Assembly: GCA_963666505.2 (NCBI GenBank)
Contig: CAXXXL010000002.1
Coordinates: forward strand, 62,001 to 126,000
Direction of reading: 5' to 3'
Origin: JABGQS01 sp963666505
Lineage (GTDB): Bacteria > Bacillota > Clostridia > Christensenellales > SZUA-584
DNA length: 64,000 bases
Shown here: in pieces, positions 16,255-25,040 of the stretch
Layout: every line of letters begins with the position of its first letter
How positions within the stretch are numbered: position 1 is the first letter of the stretch
Position numbers and translations under genes: made by a program
The notes under the pieces: model-generated
What the model was told of the DNA's origin: nothing
Databases searched by the model: none
Seen by the model: the letters and a program-made list of their open reading frames with translations, nothing else

Positions 16255-17367
16255 CTATTTGCCCTTTACACTGTCAAAAAAGCTTTTTTTGTTTTTACTA
16301 AGTTCCTCGAACTCTTTTAGCAGCTTCTTCTGCTTTTCTGAAAGTTTTTTCGGAGTTTCGACCTTTATCTGAACGTACAGGTTTCCTTTCCTGCTTGAAT
16401 GCAGGTGCTGAATCCCCTTATCTTTTAGCCTGAACATAGTGCCAGTCTGAGTTCCCGAACTCATTTTATATTTTGCTTTGCCGTCCAGTGTCGGAATAAT
16501 GAGCTCGTCCCCAAGTGCAGCCTGGGCAAATGAAACGGGCATTTCAAGATAAAGGTCATAGTCGTCACGACGGAAGTATTCGTGCGGCGCTACCCTTATG
16601 TATATCTGCAAATCTCCGCTTGGTCCGCCACGCTGGCCGGAGCTTCCTTCGCCCCTAAGCGTAAGTATCTGGCCGTTATCTATTCCTGCCGGAACGTTTA
16701 CTTTGATAGTTTTCTGCTGTCTCTTAATGCCTCTGCCGCTGCAGTCGCTGCACGACTCTTTTATTATCGTTCCTCTGCCGCCGCAGTCCGGGCAATCGAC
16801 AACATTGACTATGTTGCCGAAAATCGACTGCGTTTGCCGTCTTATCTGTCCTGTTCCGCCGCACGTTTTACAGGTTTCCGGCTGTGTGCCTTCTTTTGCG
16901 CCTGTTCCGCCGCATGTGCTGCATGTTTCATTCTTGTTTATCCTGACCTCTTTTGCTGTCCCGAAAGCAGCTTCTTCGAATGTTATCCTAAGGTCTGCTC
17001 TGATATCTGAGCCGCGTACAGGGCCATTCCTGCGATGCGAAGTGCCGCCGCCGAAGAAAGATTCAAATATGTCTCCAAAACCGCCGGCGAAATCTCCGAA
17101 ACCGCCGAAACCGCCACCAAAGCCGCCGCCACCGTTTTGGTCGAAAGCAGCATGCCCATACTGGTCGTACTGCCTGCGTTTTTTCTCGTCACCCAAAATT
17201 TCATATGCTTCGCTGACTTCATGAAACTTTTCCGGTGATCCGGTGTTCTCTTTGTTTGTATCCGGATGGTGCTGCTTAGCAAGCTTTCTGTATGCCTTTT
17301 TTATTTCTTCGTTGGTTGCGTCTTTTTTAACGCCCAGCACTTCATAGTAATCTCTTTTCGTTGCCAA
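16255..17367 (-). CDS. dnaJ: Chaperone DnaJ (Hsp40)
   Basis: DnaJ delivers unfolded proteins to DnaK and triggers its ATPase. The J domain has HPD at residues 34-36 and YYEVLGVKKDAT at the start. A Gly/Phe-rich linker (GGGFGGGFGGFG) follows, then four zinc-binding repeats CSTCGGTG, CKTCGGTG, CPDCGGRG and CSDCSGRG, then the C-terminal peptide-binding domains. At 370 residues it is a full type I DnaJ. It follows dnaK after about 105 bases that hold a hairpin. Confidence 0.97.
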   Translation of the reverse strand: MATKRDYYEVLGVKKDATNEEIKKAYRKLAKQHHPDTNKENTGSPEKFHEVSEAYEILGDEKKRRQYDQYGHAAFDQNGGGGFGGGFGGFGDFAGGFGDIFESFFGGGTSHRRNGPVRGSDIRADLRITFEEAAFGTAKEVRINKNETCSTCGGTGAKEGTQPETCKTCGGTGQIRRQTQSIFGNIVNVVDCPDCGGRGTIIKESCSDCSGRGIKRQQKTIKVNVPAGIDNGQILTLRGEGSSGQRGGPSGDLQIYIRVAPHEYFRRDDYDLYLEMPVSFAQAALGDELIIPTLDGKAKYKMSSGTQTGTMFRLKDKGIQHLHSSRKGNLYVQIKVETPKKLSEKQKKLLKEFEELSKNKKSFFDSVKGK

Positions 17368-17405
17368 AATATACGTACCGCCTAAACAGATTTTTTTACT
17401 GCTCT

Positions 17406-17442
17406 ACAAAGCCAAAGCAGCTAATAAACTGCTCTGGCTCTG
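17406..17442 (-). other. Hairpin between dnaK and dnaJ
   Basis: An imperfect inverted repeat of about 15 base pairs (minus strand GCAGAGCCAGAGCAG against CTGCTTTGGCTTTGT, with wobble pairs) lies between the dnaK stop and the dnaJ start. It is followed by A residues, not T, so it is not a standard terminator; a role in mRNA processing or stability is possible. Confidence 0.5.
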
Positions 17443-17472
17443 CAAAGAATTTATTGATTGTTGTTTATTTTT

Positions 17473-19329
17473 CTATTCGTTCTTGTCGTCGTCTACAACT
17501 TCGTAATCTGCATCCACAACGTCGTCTTCAGGAGGTGCTTCCTGTCCCTGTGCACCTGCACCTGCTTCTGCTCCGTCGGCTGCTCCTGCCTGTGCATCTG
17601 CCTGGTTATATACTTTGCTGAATATCTCGTATGATACTTCGCTTAGTTTGTCAGTTGCCTGCTTTATAAGATCGTTGTCTTCGCCGCCAAGAGCAGTTTT
17701 TACATTCTCGATATCTGCCTCAATCTTTGCTTTGTCATCTGCACTGACTTTATCGCCAAGGTCTTTGATTGTCTTTTCTGTCTGGAAAACCAATGCATCT
17801 GCATTGTTCCGGATTTCGACCTTCTCCTTCTCGACTTTGTCTTCTTCCGCAAACTTCTCTGCGTCTTTGACAGCTTTGTCGATCTCATCATCGGACAAGT
17901 TGGTTGATGCAGTTATTGTTACCTTCTGCTCGTTTCCGGTTCCAAGGTCTTTTGCGCTTACATGTACGATGCCGTTTGCGTCGATGTCGAACGTTACCTC
18001 TATCTGCGGCACTCCGCGTGGTGCCGGAGGTATGCCTGTAAGGTTGAAGCGTCCAAGCGTCTTGTTGTGAGCTGACATTTCTCGTTCGCCCTGCAGCACA
18101 TGAATTTCAACGCTGGGCTGACCGTCTGCGGCTGTAGAGAACACCTGGCTCTTCTTTGTAGGTATCGTCGTGTTTCTTTCGATTAGCTTTGTGAAGACTC
18201 CGCCAAGCGTCTCTATCCCGAGTGAGAGCGGGGTTACGTCGAGAAGAACTATATCGTTAACGTCGCCGCCTATAACACCTGCCTGAATTGCTGCACCTAT
18301 AGCTACACATTCATCCGGGTTGATACCCTTATAAGGGTCTTTTCCGGCGATCGACTTGACTTTTGCCTGCACTGCCGGAATCCTTGTGGAGCCGCCGACC
18401 AGTATAACTCTTGCAAGGTCTGCCGGCGTTACACCTGCATCCTTCATCGCCTTGCTTGTAGGACCGGCTGTCATTTCAACCAGATCGCCCGTAAGCTCGT
18501 CGAACTTTGCGCGTGTCAGTGTCATATCAAGATGCTTGGGGCCTGTTGCATCAGCCGTGATGAACGGCAGGTTTATACTGGCCTGAAGCACGCCGGAGAG
18601 CTCTATCTTAGCTTTCTCTGCAGCTTCCTTGACACGCTGCATAGCCATTTTATCTTTTGATATATCTACGCCAGAATCCTTTTTGAACTGCGCTACGATA
18701 TAATCCATTACTTTTTCATCGAAGTCGTCGCCGCCGAGCTTGTTGTTTCCGTTTGTTGCAAGAACTTCAAAAACGCCGTCGCCTATCTCGAGAATGGAAA
18801 CGTCAAACGTTCCGCCGCCCAGGTCGAATACTAGTATCTTTTGGTCGTGATCTTTGTCCATACCGTAAGCCAGCGATGCTGCCGTAGGCTCGTTGATTAT
18901 ACGAAGCACATTAAGTCCCGCTATCTTTCCTGCGTCTTTCGTTGCCTGTCTCTGGCTGTCAGTAAAATATGCGGGAACGGTAATAACAGCGTCTGTTACT
19001 TTATCTCCGAGGTAACTTTCGGCGTCTGATTTGAGTTTTTGCAGTATCATTGCCGAGATCTCCTGCGGTGAGTATTCTTTCCCGTCTATCTTCACCTTTC
19101 TGTCTGAACCCATGTCTCTTTTTATCGAGCTTATAGTTCTATCAGGGTTTGTTATCGCCTGATTCTTTGCAACTTTTCCTACCAGTCTTTCACCTGTATT
19201 AGAAAACGCAACTACAGACGGTGTTGTTCTGCTGCCTTCAGCGTTTGTAATGACCGTCGGTTCTCCGCCTTCCATTACTGCAACGCAAGAATTTGTCGTT
19301 CCAAGGTCTATTCCGATTATCTTTCCCAT
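17473..19329 (-). CDS. dnaK: Chaperone DnaK (Hsp70)
   Basis: DnaK binds exposed hydrophobic peptides in an ATP-dependent cycle with DnaJ and GrpE. The start IIGIDLGTTNSCVAVMEGG (residues 4-22), the phosphate loop VFDLGGGTFDVSIL, and ARVILVGGSTRIPAVQ mark the ATPase domain. The substrate-binding domain has PPAPRGVPQIEVTFDIDANG, and the acidic tail ends in DADYEVVDDDKNE. The 618 residues is typical of Firmicutes. It follows grpE by 21 bases in the order hrcA-grpE-dnaK-dnaJ and should be heat-induced through the CIRCE element upstream. Confidence 0.98.
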   Translation of the reverse strand: MGKIIGIDLGTTNSCVAVMEGGEPTVITNAEGSRTTPSVVAFSNTGERLVGKVAKNQAITNPDRTISSIKRDMGSDRKVKIDGKEYSPQEISAMILQKLKSDAESYLGDKVTDAVITVPAYFTDSQRQATKDAGKIAGLNVLRIINEPTAASLAYGMDKDHDQKILVFDLGGGTFDVSILEIGDGVFEVLATNGNNKLGGDDFDEKVMDYIVAQFKKDSGVDISKDKMAMQRVKEAAEKAKIELSGVLQASINLPFITADATGPKHLDMTLTRAKFDELTGDLVEMTAGPTSKAMKDAGVTPADLARVILVGGSTRIPAVQAKVKSIAGKDPYKGINPDECVAIGAAIQAGVIGGDVNDIVLLDVTPLSLGIETLGGVFTKLIERNTTIPTKKSQVFSTAADGQPSVEIHVLQGEREMSAHNKTLGRFNLTGIPPAPRGVPQIEVTFDIDANGIVHVSAKDLGTGNEQKVTITASTNLSDDEIDKAVKDAEKFAEEDKVEKEKVEIRNNADALVFQTEKTIKDLGDKVSADDKAKIEADIENVKTALGGEDNDLIKQATDKLSEVSYEIFSKVYNQADAQAGAADGAEAGAGAQGQEAPPEDDVVDADYEVVDDDKNE

Positions 19330-19350
19330 AAGTTGTTCCTCCTATATAAA

Positions 19351-19920
19351 TTATTTACTTACTATTACCATGCTGTGGCGCAGTATTTTATCGCCAAGCA
19401 TATATCCTTTTTGCACAACCTGCACAACAGTATCCGGTGCGACACCTTCTTGCGACGGCGCCTGCTGTATTGCTTGATGCAGGTTCGGATCAAACAGTTC
19501 TCCCTGCGCAGGTATTTCTTTAACACCCATAGAAACAAGTATTTCCGCAAGCTGTTTGTACACCATCAAAACACCTTCTGCAAGAGCTTTATCAGTGGAA
19601 TCTTCAACGTGGCTCAGCGCCCGCTCGAAGTTGTCCATGACAGGAAGTATCTTTACTACTGTATCTGCACAACCATCCTGTATAGCACATGAAACTGCAG
19701 ATTGGTTGCGTTTTTTATAGTTATTGAAATCGCTGAAAGTTCGCTGATAGTTGTCGAGGTATGAATCTCTCTCTTTCTGCAGCGCTTCCATTGCTTTTTT
19801 CATCTTTTCAACATGCTTTTCATCCGTCTTCTTAGTTTTTTCATTTGTTATTTCAGCGTTGGCTTCTGCCTTACTGTTTTCTGTTTCGCTTTTCTGCTTT
19901 TTTGTCTTATCTTCTTGCAT
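19351..19920 (-). CDS. grpE: Nucleotide exchange factor GrpE
   Basis: GrpE releases ADP from DnaK. The 189-residue protein has a charged N-terminal third rich in Lys and Glu that should be a flexible or coiled-coil tail, then the long dimer helix (MEALQKERDSYLDNYQRT). The C-terminal beta domain contains PVMDNFERAL, FDPNLHQAI and VVQKGYMLGDKILRHSMVIV, all family marks. It lies between hrcA and dnaK with 15 and 21 base gaps. Confidence 0.96.
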   Translation of the reverse strand: MQEDKTKKQKSETENSKAEANAEITNEKTKKTDEKHVEKMKKAMEALQKERDSYLDNYQRTFSDFNNYKKRNQSAVSCAIQDGCADTVVKILPVMDNFERALSHVEDSTDKALAEGVLMVYKQLAEILVSMGVKEIPAQGELFDPNLHQAIQQAPSQEGVAPDTVVQVVQKGYMLGDKILRHSMVIVSK

Positions 19921-19935
19921 CTTTTCCTCCGCTAA

Positions 19936-20985
19936 TTATTTATCACTTTCATCCAGCCCGGCAATATCGGACAATATACTGTTCATGCTGCTGCTTACGT
20001 ATCCAAGAATCGACACTATTTTTGAATAGTCCATCCTCGTCGGGCCTATTACACCGAACGAACCGAGTGATTTGCCGCCTATCTTATAGGTCGCCGTTAC
20101 TACACTCATGTCTTTTAGCTCTTCCGCTTCATTCTCATGACCTATCGTTACCGAGAACTCCAGCTTCGTAGCTTTTTTCATCATGTCATACAGCATATCC
20201 CTTGCTTCAAGTACGGACAGAAAACTCCTGGCCTTCTCCACGCTCATAAATGACGGGAAATCTATTATGTTCTGAGTCCCCCCAAGGACTATGCCCTGCC
20301 TTCCGTGTGGTTCTACACTTGTTTCGATTGCAGAAAGTATTTCAGATACGAACTCACTGTTTCCCTTAACATTTTCTTCAAGCCCGGTTATAAGATCTTT
20401 TTCAGCATCTTCCAGCGTCTTGCCTGCAAGTTTATCCGTAAGAAGATTTGAAATCATCTCCATTATGCCGGATTTTATGTCCGCCGGAACTGAAATCACT
20501 GTATCATTCACAAGCCCTGCATCTGTAACGACCAGCAGTATCGCTCTGCGCTCTGTTATTTTTACTATCTGGACGCTTTTAATTATCGACTTTTTAAGCT
20601 GGGGCCTAAGTACCATCGAAATCTGATGGGTCGTCTTTGAAAGCACCTGCGCAGCCTTTTCCATTACCTGCTCTATCTCGGACATTCTGTCTTCGAAATA
20701 GCTTCGGATAAGCTCTGACTCTCTGGTATTGAGCTTCGATATCTTCATAAGTCTGTCGACATAATACCTGTATGCCTTGTGAGACGGTATCCTGCCTGCA
20801 GAAGTATGCGGCTGAACAAGGAACCCAAGCTCCTCTAAATCTGCCATCTCGTTTCTTATTGTGGCGGAGCTAAAGTCTATGTCGGTCTTTTTTGAGATCG
20901 TCCTTGAGCCAACGGGAAAACCGGTCATGATGTAATCATCAATGACAGTTTTTAATATACATAGTTTCCTTTCGCTTAAGTCCAT
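19936..20985 (-). CDS. hrcA: Heat-shock repressor HrcA
   Basis: HrcA binds the CIRCE operator and represses class I heat-shock genes. The N-terminal winged helix is MDLSERKLCILKTVIDDYI and GSRTISKKTDIDFSSATIRNEM, followed by the GAF-like domain and family mark HTSAGRIPSHKAYRYYVD. The ATG at 20985 follows GAGGTGA by six bases; an in-frame GTG nine codons upstream is rejected because it lies inside the CIRCE element. This gives 349 residues, normal length. As first gene of the operon it is autoregulated through CIRCE. Confidence 0.96.
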   Translation of the reverse strand: MDLSERKLCILKTVIDDYIMTGFPVGSRTISKKTDIDFSSATIRNEMADLEELGFLVQPHTSAGRIPSHKAYRYYVDRLMKISKLNTRESELIRSYFEDRMSEIEQVMEKAAQVLSKTTHQISMVLRPQLKKSIIKSVQIVKITERRAILLVVTDAGLVNDTVISVPADIKSGIMEMISNLLTDKLAGKTLEDAEKDLITGLEENVKGNSEFVSEILSAIETSVEPHGRQGIVLGGTQNIIDFPSFMSVEKARSFLSVLEARDMLYDMMKKATKLEFSVTIGHENEAEELKDMSVVTATYKIGGKSLGSFGVIGPTRMDYSKIVSILGYVSSSMNSILSDIAGLDESDK

Positions 20986-21005
20986 ATATCTCACCTCATT
21001 GTTTG

Positions 21006-21032
21006 TTAGCACTCTTCCGTGGTGAGTGCTAA
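21006..21032 (-). promoter_or_regulatory. CIRCE operator (HrcA binding site)
   Basis: A perfect TTAGCACTC-N9-GAGTGCTAA inverted repeat, the standard CIRCE element. It lies between the promoter at 21045-21073 and the hrcA start at 20985, so it falls in the transcribed leader, as usual. Confidence 0.97.
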
Positions 21033-21044
21033 TATAACGTTATA

Positions 21045-21073
21045 AAAATAACACTTATTGTCTTCAAAGTCAA
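21045..21073 (-). promoter_or_regulatory. Promoter of the hrcA-grpE-dnaK operon
   Basis: Minus-strand TTGACT (21068-21073) and TATTTT (21045-21050) are 17 bases apart, a sigma-A-type promoter placed just before CIRCE. Confidence 0.65.
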
Positions 21074-21089
21074 TACTACAGGTCTATAT

Positions 21090-22211
21090 TCACATATTTT
21101 TCATAAATTTTAATATGAGGTTATTTTGAAGGTCGAATCCTTTTAAAGTCGGATAAATGCCTTTACTGTCAGCTGTGACCAAGCCTTCCTTCAAAGCGGA
21201 AATAACAGCATCTTTATACTTCGTCGAAAAGTCTTCATCAAATCTTTCACTGTAATTTTCAAAGCTTATACCGTCCTCAAGACGCAGGTGCAGCATTATG
21301 TATTCCTGCTCTTTTTCATGAAGCGATAATTCCGTCACCTCTGCTGAAGGGCAGACGCCTTTAGCTGCAGCATCAATATATTCGGACAGTCTTGCTGTGT
21401 TGGTATGTCTGCTTTGCAAATCATATGAGCCTGCAGCCACACCAAGACCCAAATATTCGCCGCCTTTCCAGTATTTAAGATTATGTTTGCATTCAAACCC
21501 AGGCAAAGCAAAATTTGACGTTTCGTAGTGGACGTATCCGATTTGTGTGAGTGTTTCTACGGCTTCGTGATACATCTGCCTGTCCGTTTCATCATCTGCG
21601 CCGCTAAATGCGCTGTAGAGCTTTGTGCCCTCTTCCAGCTTCAGAGAATAGCAGGAGATATGCTGCGGCGCAAGTTCCAGCAGATGCTTTATCGTATCAC
21701 TGTAGTTTTCGACTGTCTGGCCAGGCAGACCGAAAATCGTATCAACGTTTATATTTCCGATATATTTCTGAGCAATCTTATACGCACGAATAAAATCTTC
21801 AAATGTGTGCCGCCTGCCTATTGATTTTAGAATTTTATTATCATGAGACTGAAGCCCGAGGCTTATCCTGTTTATTCCTGCATCTGCATATGATTTTATT
21901 TTGTCCTCGTCAACAGTTTCAGGATTTGCTTCGATAGTAAACTCTTCGGTGTCGATATTTATAAAATTCCTTAAACCGTATATTAGCTTGTTAATTTGCG
22001 CGGACGATAAAATAGACGGAGTGCCTCCGCCTATAAAAACCGTGTTTACGATATGCTTATTTATATATGCTTCATAGATACGGGCTTCGGACAAGACCGC
22101 TTTGATGTATGTATCAGCTTCTTCAAGCTTGTCAGGATATGATGTAAAATCACAGTAGTAACATTTTCGAGCGCAAAAAGGTATGTGAATGTAGAGCCCA
22201 AGAGTATCCAT
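21090..22211 (-). CDS. hemW: Heme chaperone HemW (radical SAM, HemN-like)
   Basis: A 373-residue HemN-like radical-SAM protein. HemW inserts heme into target proteins and, unlike HemN, does not oxidise coproporphyrinogen. The cluster motif is C13-x3-C17-x2-C20 in HIPFCARKCYYCDF; FIGGGTPS and NRISLGLQSHDNKILKSIGR follow, and the HemW-type C-terminal domain is present. The gene starts at the last base of the lepA stop, so the two are coupled. lepA-hemW-hrcA-grpE is a very common Firmicute order. Confidence 0.92.
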   Translation of the reverse strand: MDTLGLYIHIPFCARKCYYCDFTSYPDKLEEADTYIKAVLSEARIYEAYINKHIVNTVFIGGGTPSILSSAQINKLIYGLRNFINIDTEEFTIEANPETVDEDKIKSYADAGINRISLGLQSHDNKILKSIGRRHTFEDFIRAYKIAQKYIGNINVDTIFGLPGQTVENYSDTIKHLLELAPQHISCYSLKLEEGTKLYSAFSGADDETDRQMYHEAVETLTQIGYVHYETSNFALPGFECKHNLKYWKGGEYLGLGVAAGSYDLQSRHTNTARLSEYIDAAAKGVCPSAEVTELSLHEKEQEYIMLHLRLEDGISFENYSERFDEDFSTKYKDAVISALKEGLVTADSKGIYPTLKGFDLQNNLILKFMKNM

Positions 22212-24004
22212 CAGTCCATCTTAAGCACGGACATAAACGCCTCTGAAGGCACCTGCACGCTGCCCACCTGTCTCATGCGCTTCTTTCCTTCCTTTTGTTT
22301 CTCCAGCAGCTTTTTCTTTCTTGATATATCGCCGCCGTAGCACTTCGCAAGCACATCTTTTCTCATAGCTTTTACTGTTTCTCTTGCTATTATCTTGCCG
22401 CCAATAGCAGCTTGTATCGGTATTTCGAACATCTGCCGGGGTATTGCAGTTTTAAGCTTTTCAGCTATGCTCCTGCCCCGTGCGTACGCTTTATCACGAT
22501 GCACTATTATCGAAAGCGCATCGCACATTTCGCCGTTGAGCAGCATGTCCAGCTTAACAAGATCACTCTTCTGGTAACCCTTGAGTTCGTAATCAAGTGA
22601 AGCGTAGCCACGTGTCCTTGACTTGAGCGAATCGAAAAAGTCATATATTATCTCGTTGAGCGGAAGATCGTAATGAATCATCACTCTTGTAGATTCTATG
22701 TATTCCATGTTTCTGAAAGCGCCACGCTTTTCCTGACACAGATCCATAACTGCGCCGACGTATTCTTCAGGAGTCATTATGCTGGCGGAGGTCATCGGCT
22801 CCTCCATATAATCTATATTTGCAGCAGGCGGAAGGTTTGTTGGGTTGTCCACAACAATTTTGTCGCCTTTGAGCGTCGTCACATGATAGCTTACTCCCGG
22901 AGCAGTCGTTACAAGGTTCAGGTCGAACTCACGCTCCAGCCGCTCCTGAATTATCTCCATGTGCAGAAGCCCTAAGAAACCGCACCTGAAACCAAAACCA
23001 AGAGCAACGGACGTTTCCGGCTCGTATATCAGCGAAGCATCGTTTAGCTCCAGCTTTGAAAGAGCTTCCTTTAAGTCTTCATAGTCAGCACCGTCAGCCG
23101 GATATATGCCGCAGAATACCATCGGCGTTACAACTTTATAACCGGGCAGAGGCTCTTTAGTTCCGTTCAACGCATTCGTTATGGTATCACCCACCCTTGT
23201 GTCCGAAACGTTCTTTATACTTGCCGCAACATAGCCTACCTCCCCAGCTTCCAGTGATTTCGTCTGGAGAAGCGCAGGCAGGAAAACACCGACTTCTGTT
23301 ACTTCGAATTTTTTGCCAGTTGACATGAATTTTATCATATCTCCCGGCTCTATCCTGCCGTCTTGCAATCTTATGTAACTTATGGCTCCTTTATAGTTAT
23401 CGTAAAAAGAATCGAATATAAGCGCCTTTAGTGGGTTTTCGCTGTCTCCGGAAGGCGGTGGGAGTTTAGTTACGATTGCTTTTAAAACCTCGTCGATACC
23501 TAATCCTTCCTTTGCGCTTATTCTTGGCGCATCTGAAGCATCTATACCGAGAACGTCCTCTATCTCCTTACAGATTTCGTCCGGACGTGCGGAAACAAGG
23601 TCAATCTTGTTTATTACAGGTATTATCTCCAGATTGTTATCCATTGCAAGATATACATTTGCCAGCGTTTGCGCTTCGATGCCCTGAGTAGCGTCAACAA
23701 CAAGAACAGCGCCTTCGCAGGCAGCCATGCTCCTTGATACTTCGTATGTGAAGTCTACATGTCCCGGCGTATCGATAAGGTTCAAAGTGTACTCTTTGCC
23801 TTCGAAGTTGTAGATCATCCTTACGGCTTGTGATTTTATTGTAATGCCACGTTCCTGCTCTAAATCCATCGTATCCAAAACCTGCTCGTGCATGTCACGG
23901 GTAGATATAGTGTTGGTCTTTTCGATAAGTCGGTCTGCAAGCGTAGATTTACCGTGGTCGATATGTGCGATTATACAGAAATTTCTGTATCTTTCCTGGC
24001 CCAT
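22211..24004 (-). CDS. lepA: Elongation factor 4 (LepA)
   Basis: LepA/EF4 is a ribosomal GTPase related to EF-G that acts on stalled or initiating ribosomes. The G domain has AHIDHGKSTL, DTPGHVDF and the NKID motif (VINKIDL); EF-G-like domains follow and the unique C-terminal domain carries GGKIIARETVKAMRKDVLAKCYGGD with KKLLEKQKEGKKRM. I choose the ATG at 24004, giving 597 residues; a TTG six codons upstream is possible but would overlap the GGAGG. It is the first gene of lepA-hemW. Confidence 0.97.
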   Translation of the reverse strand: MGQERYRNFCIIAHIDHGKSTLADRLIEKTNTISTRDMHEQVLDTMDLEQERGITIKSQAVRMIYNFEGKEYTLNLIDTPGHVDFTYEVSRSMAACEGAVLVVDATQGIEAQTLANVYLAMDNNLEIIPVINKIDLVSARPDEICKEIEDVLGIDASDAPRISAKEGLGIDEVLKAIVTKLPPPSGDSENPLKALIFDSFYDNYKGAISYIRLQDGRIEPGDMIKFMSTGKKFEVTEVGVFLPALLQTKSLEAGEVGYVAASIKNVSDTRVGDTITNALNGTKEPLPGYKVVTPMVFCGIYPADGADYEDLKEALSKLELNDASLIYEPETSVALGFGFRCGFLGLLHMEIIQERLEREFDLNLVTTAPGVSYHVTTLKGDKIVVDNPTNLPPAANIDYMEEPMTSASIMTPEEYVGAVMDLCQEKRGAFRNMEYIESTRVMIHYDLPLNEIIYDFFDSLKSRTRGYASLDYELKGYQKSDLVKLDMLLNGEMCDALSIIVHRDKAYARGRSIAEKLKTAIPRQMFEIPIQAAIGGKIIARETVKAMRKDVLAKCYGGDISRKKKLLEKQKEGKKRMRQVGSVQVPSEAFMSVLKMD

Positions 24005-24045
24005 TTGCCTTTTTTCCTCCAATAGCTTTTAAAAAGTCTAGCACT

Positions 24046-24074
24046 ATAATATATAAAACAGGTATAAAAAGCAA
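24046..24074 (-). promoter_or_regulatory. Promoter of lepA-hemW
   Basis: Minus-strand TTGCTT (24069-24074) and TATTAT (24046-24051) with a 17-base spacer, about 40 bases before lepA. Confidence 0.5.
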
Positions 24075-24086
24075 TCAGTTCTTTTT

Positions 24087-24115
24087 TTGATGCATTTATT
24101 ATTGTATTATATAAT
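24087..24115 (+). promoter_or_regulatory. Promoter of the LUD-domain gene
   Basis: TTGATG (24087-24092) and TATAAT (24110-24115) with a 17-base spacer. The gene start at 24140 is preceded by GGAGGG. Confidence 0.65.
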
Positions 24116-24139
24116 TATAAAAAAATCGGAGGGATTGCT

Positions 24140-24754
24140 ATGGGAGAAATGCAAAAGTGTCTTGATGCTCTTAATAAAAAAGGTTTTCATGCGCAAGGTG
24201 TACCGGACAAGGAAACTGCGGTAAGAAAGATTCTTGAGATAATAGGCGAGGATGAGACAGTCGGTGCCGGCGGTAGCATGACTCTCGAAGAAACGGGGGT
24301 TGTCGATACCTTGCTCGAAAGAGGCAACACTGTTTATTCCAGCAACGTTGCGAAAAAAACAGGCATGGACAAGGAAGAAGCAAGAAAAAAAGCAATGACT
24401 GCAGATGTATTTCTTTCCTCAACAAATGCACTTACACTTGAAGGAGACCTTATTAACATCGACGCTATCGGGAACAGGGTTGCCGGAATGTTTTATGGTC
24501 CAGACAAAGTCGTTATAGTTACCGGAAGCAACAAGTTGACAGAAAACCCTCACACTGCTATTCGCCGTATAAAGGATATAGCCTGCCCCTTGAACACAAA
24601 AAGGCTGGGGCTTAACACCCCCTGCGCAATAACAGGAAAGTGCAATGAATGCAGCAGCCCCCAGCGCATATGCAACGTTACAGTAAGGATAGTGTATCCG
24701 CCCTGGGGCAAACAAATGCATGTTATAATCATAGATGGCGACTATGGGTTTTAG
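24140..24754 (+). CDS. LUD-domain protein (LutC/YkgG-like)
   Basis: A 204-residue LUD-family protein. Relatives include LutC of the lactate-utilisation complex and YkgG; many stand-alone members, like this one, have no proven function. Family marks are VGAGGSMTLEETG (residues 42-54), DVFLSSTNALTLEGDLINID, and the cysteine-bearing tail TPCAITGKCNEC-SSPQRICN, which could bind metal or a cluster. LutA and LutB partners are not nearby, so a role in lactate oxidation is not supported. It has a good promoter and GGAGGG, and the next small gene begins five bases after its stop. Confidence 0.85.
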   Translation: MGEMQKCLDALNKKGFHAQGVPDKETAVRKILEIIGEDETVGAGGSMTLEETGVVDTLLERGNTVYSSNVAKKTGMDKEEARKKAMTADVFLSSTNALTLEGDLINIDAIGNRVAGMFYGPDKVVIVTGSNKLTENPHTAIRRIKDIACPLNTKRLGLNTPCAITGKCNECSSPQRICNVTVRIVYPPWGKQMHVIIIDGDYGF

Positions 24755-24758
24755 AATC

Positions 24759-25040
24759 ATGAAGATACTTGCTATTGAAAAAGAGATACCGGGCGCTGAC
24801 TGGACCGGCAGCGAACAGATACTTCGTAATGAAGCGCTCCACGTAAAAAAGCTTATGGAGCAAGGCATTATAAAAGAGATATTTTTCAACGAAGAAAACT
24901 GCGCTGTTATAATACTGGAAAGCAAAAGTATCGAAGATGCAAAAGTCGTTCTTTCAGATCTTCCGTTAGTCAAGGCTTGTCTTATTGATTTTGAATTGAT
25001 GGAGCTTAGACGCTATACAGGATTTGACCGTATCAAATGA
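24759..25040 (+). CDS. Small protein, muconolactone-isomerase/YciI-like
   Basis: A 93-residue protein from the ATG at 24759; no strong ribosome binding site decides between this and ATG codons at 24735 or 24744, so coupling to the LUD gene is likely. The pattern of two strand-helix-strand units (MKILAIEKEIPGADW, then IKEIFFNEENCAVIILES, then PLVKACLIDFELMELRRYTGF) fits the dimeric alpha/beta barrel fold of muconolactone isomerase and YciI-like proteins. Function is not known. Its end overlaps the end of ribF by eight bases, converging. Confidence 0.65.
   Translation: MKILAIEKEIPGADWTGSEQILRNEALHVKKLMEQGIIKEIFFNEENCAVIILESKSIEDAKVVLSDLPLVKACLIDFELMELRRYTGFDRIK

Noticed and set aside
16598..17224. 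Long open frame on the plus strand opposite dnaJ
   Set aside because: It mirrors the Gly-rich and Cys-rich coding of dnaJ, has no ribosome binding site, and matches no family.
20986..21012. Upstream GTG start for hrcA
   Set aside because: It lies inside the CIRCE operator; the ATG at 20985 has a good ribosome binding site.
13022..21073. Genomic island or prophage signs near the dinB-HIT junction
   Set aside because: Flanking genes are core, and no integrase, transposase or tRNA target is present; the junction is just two genes converging.
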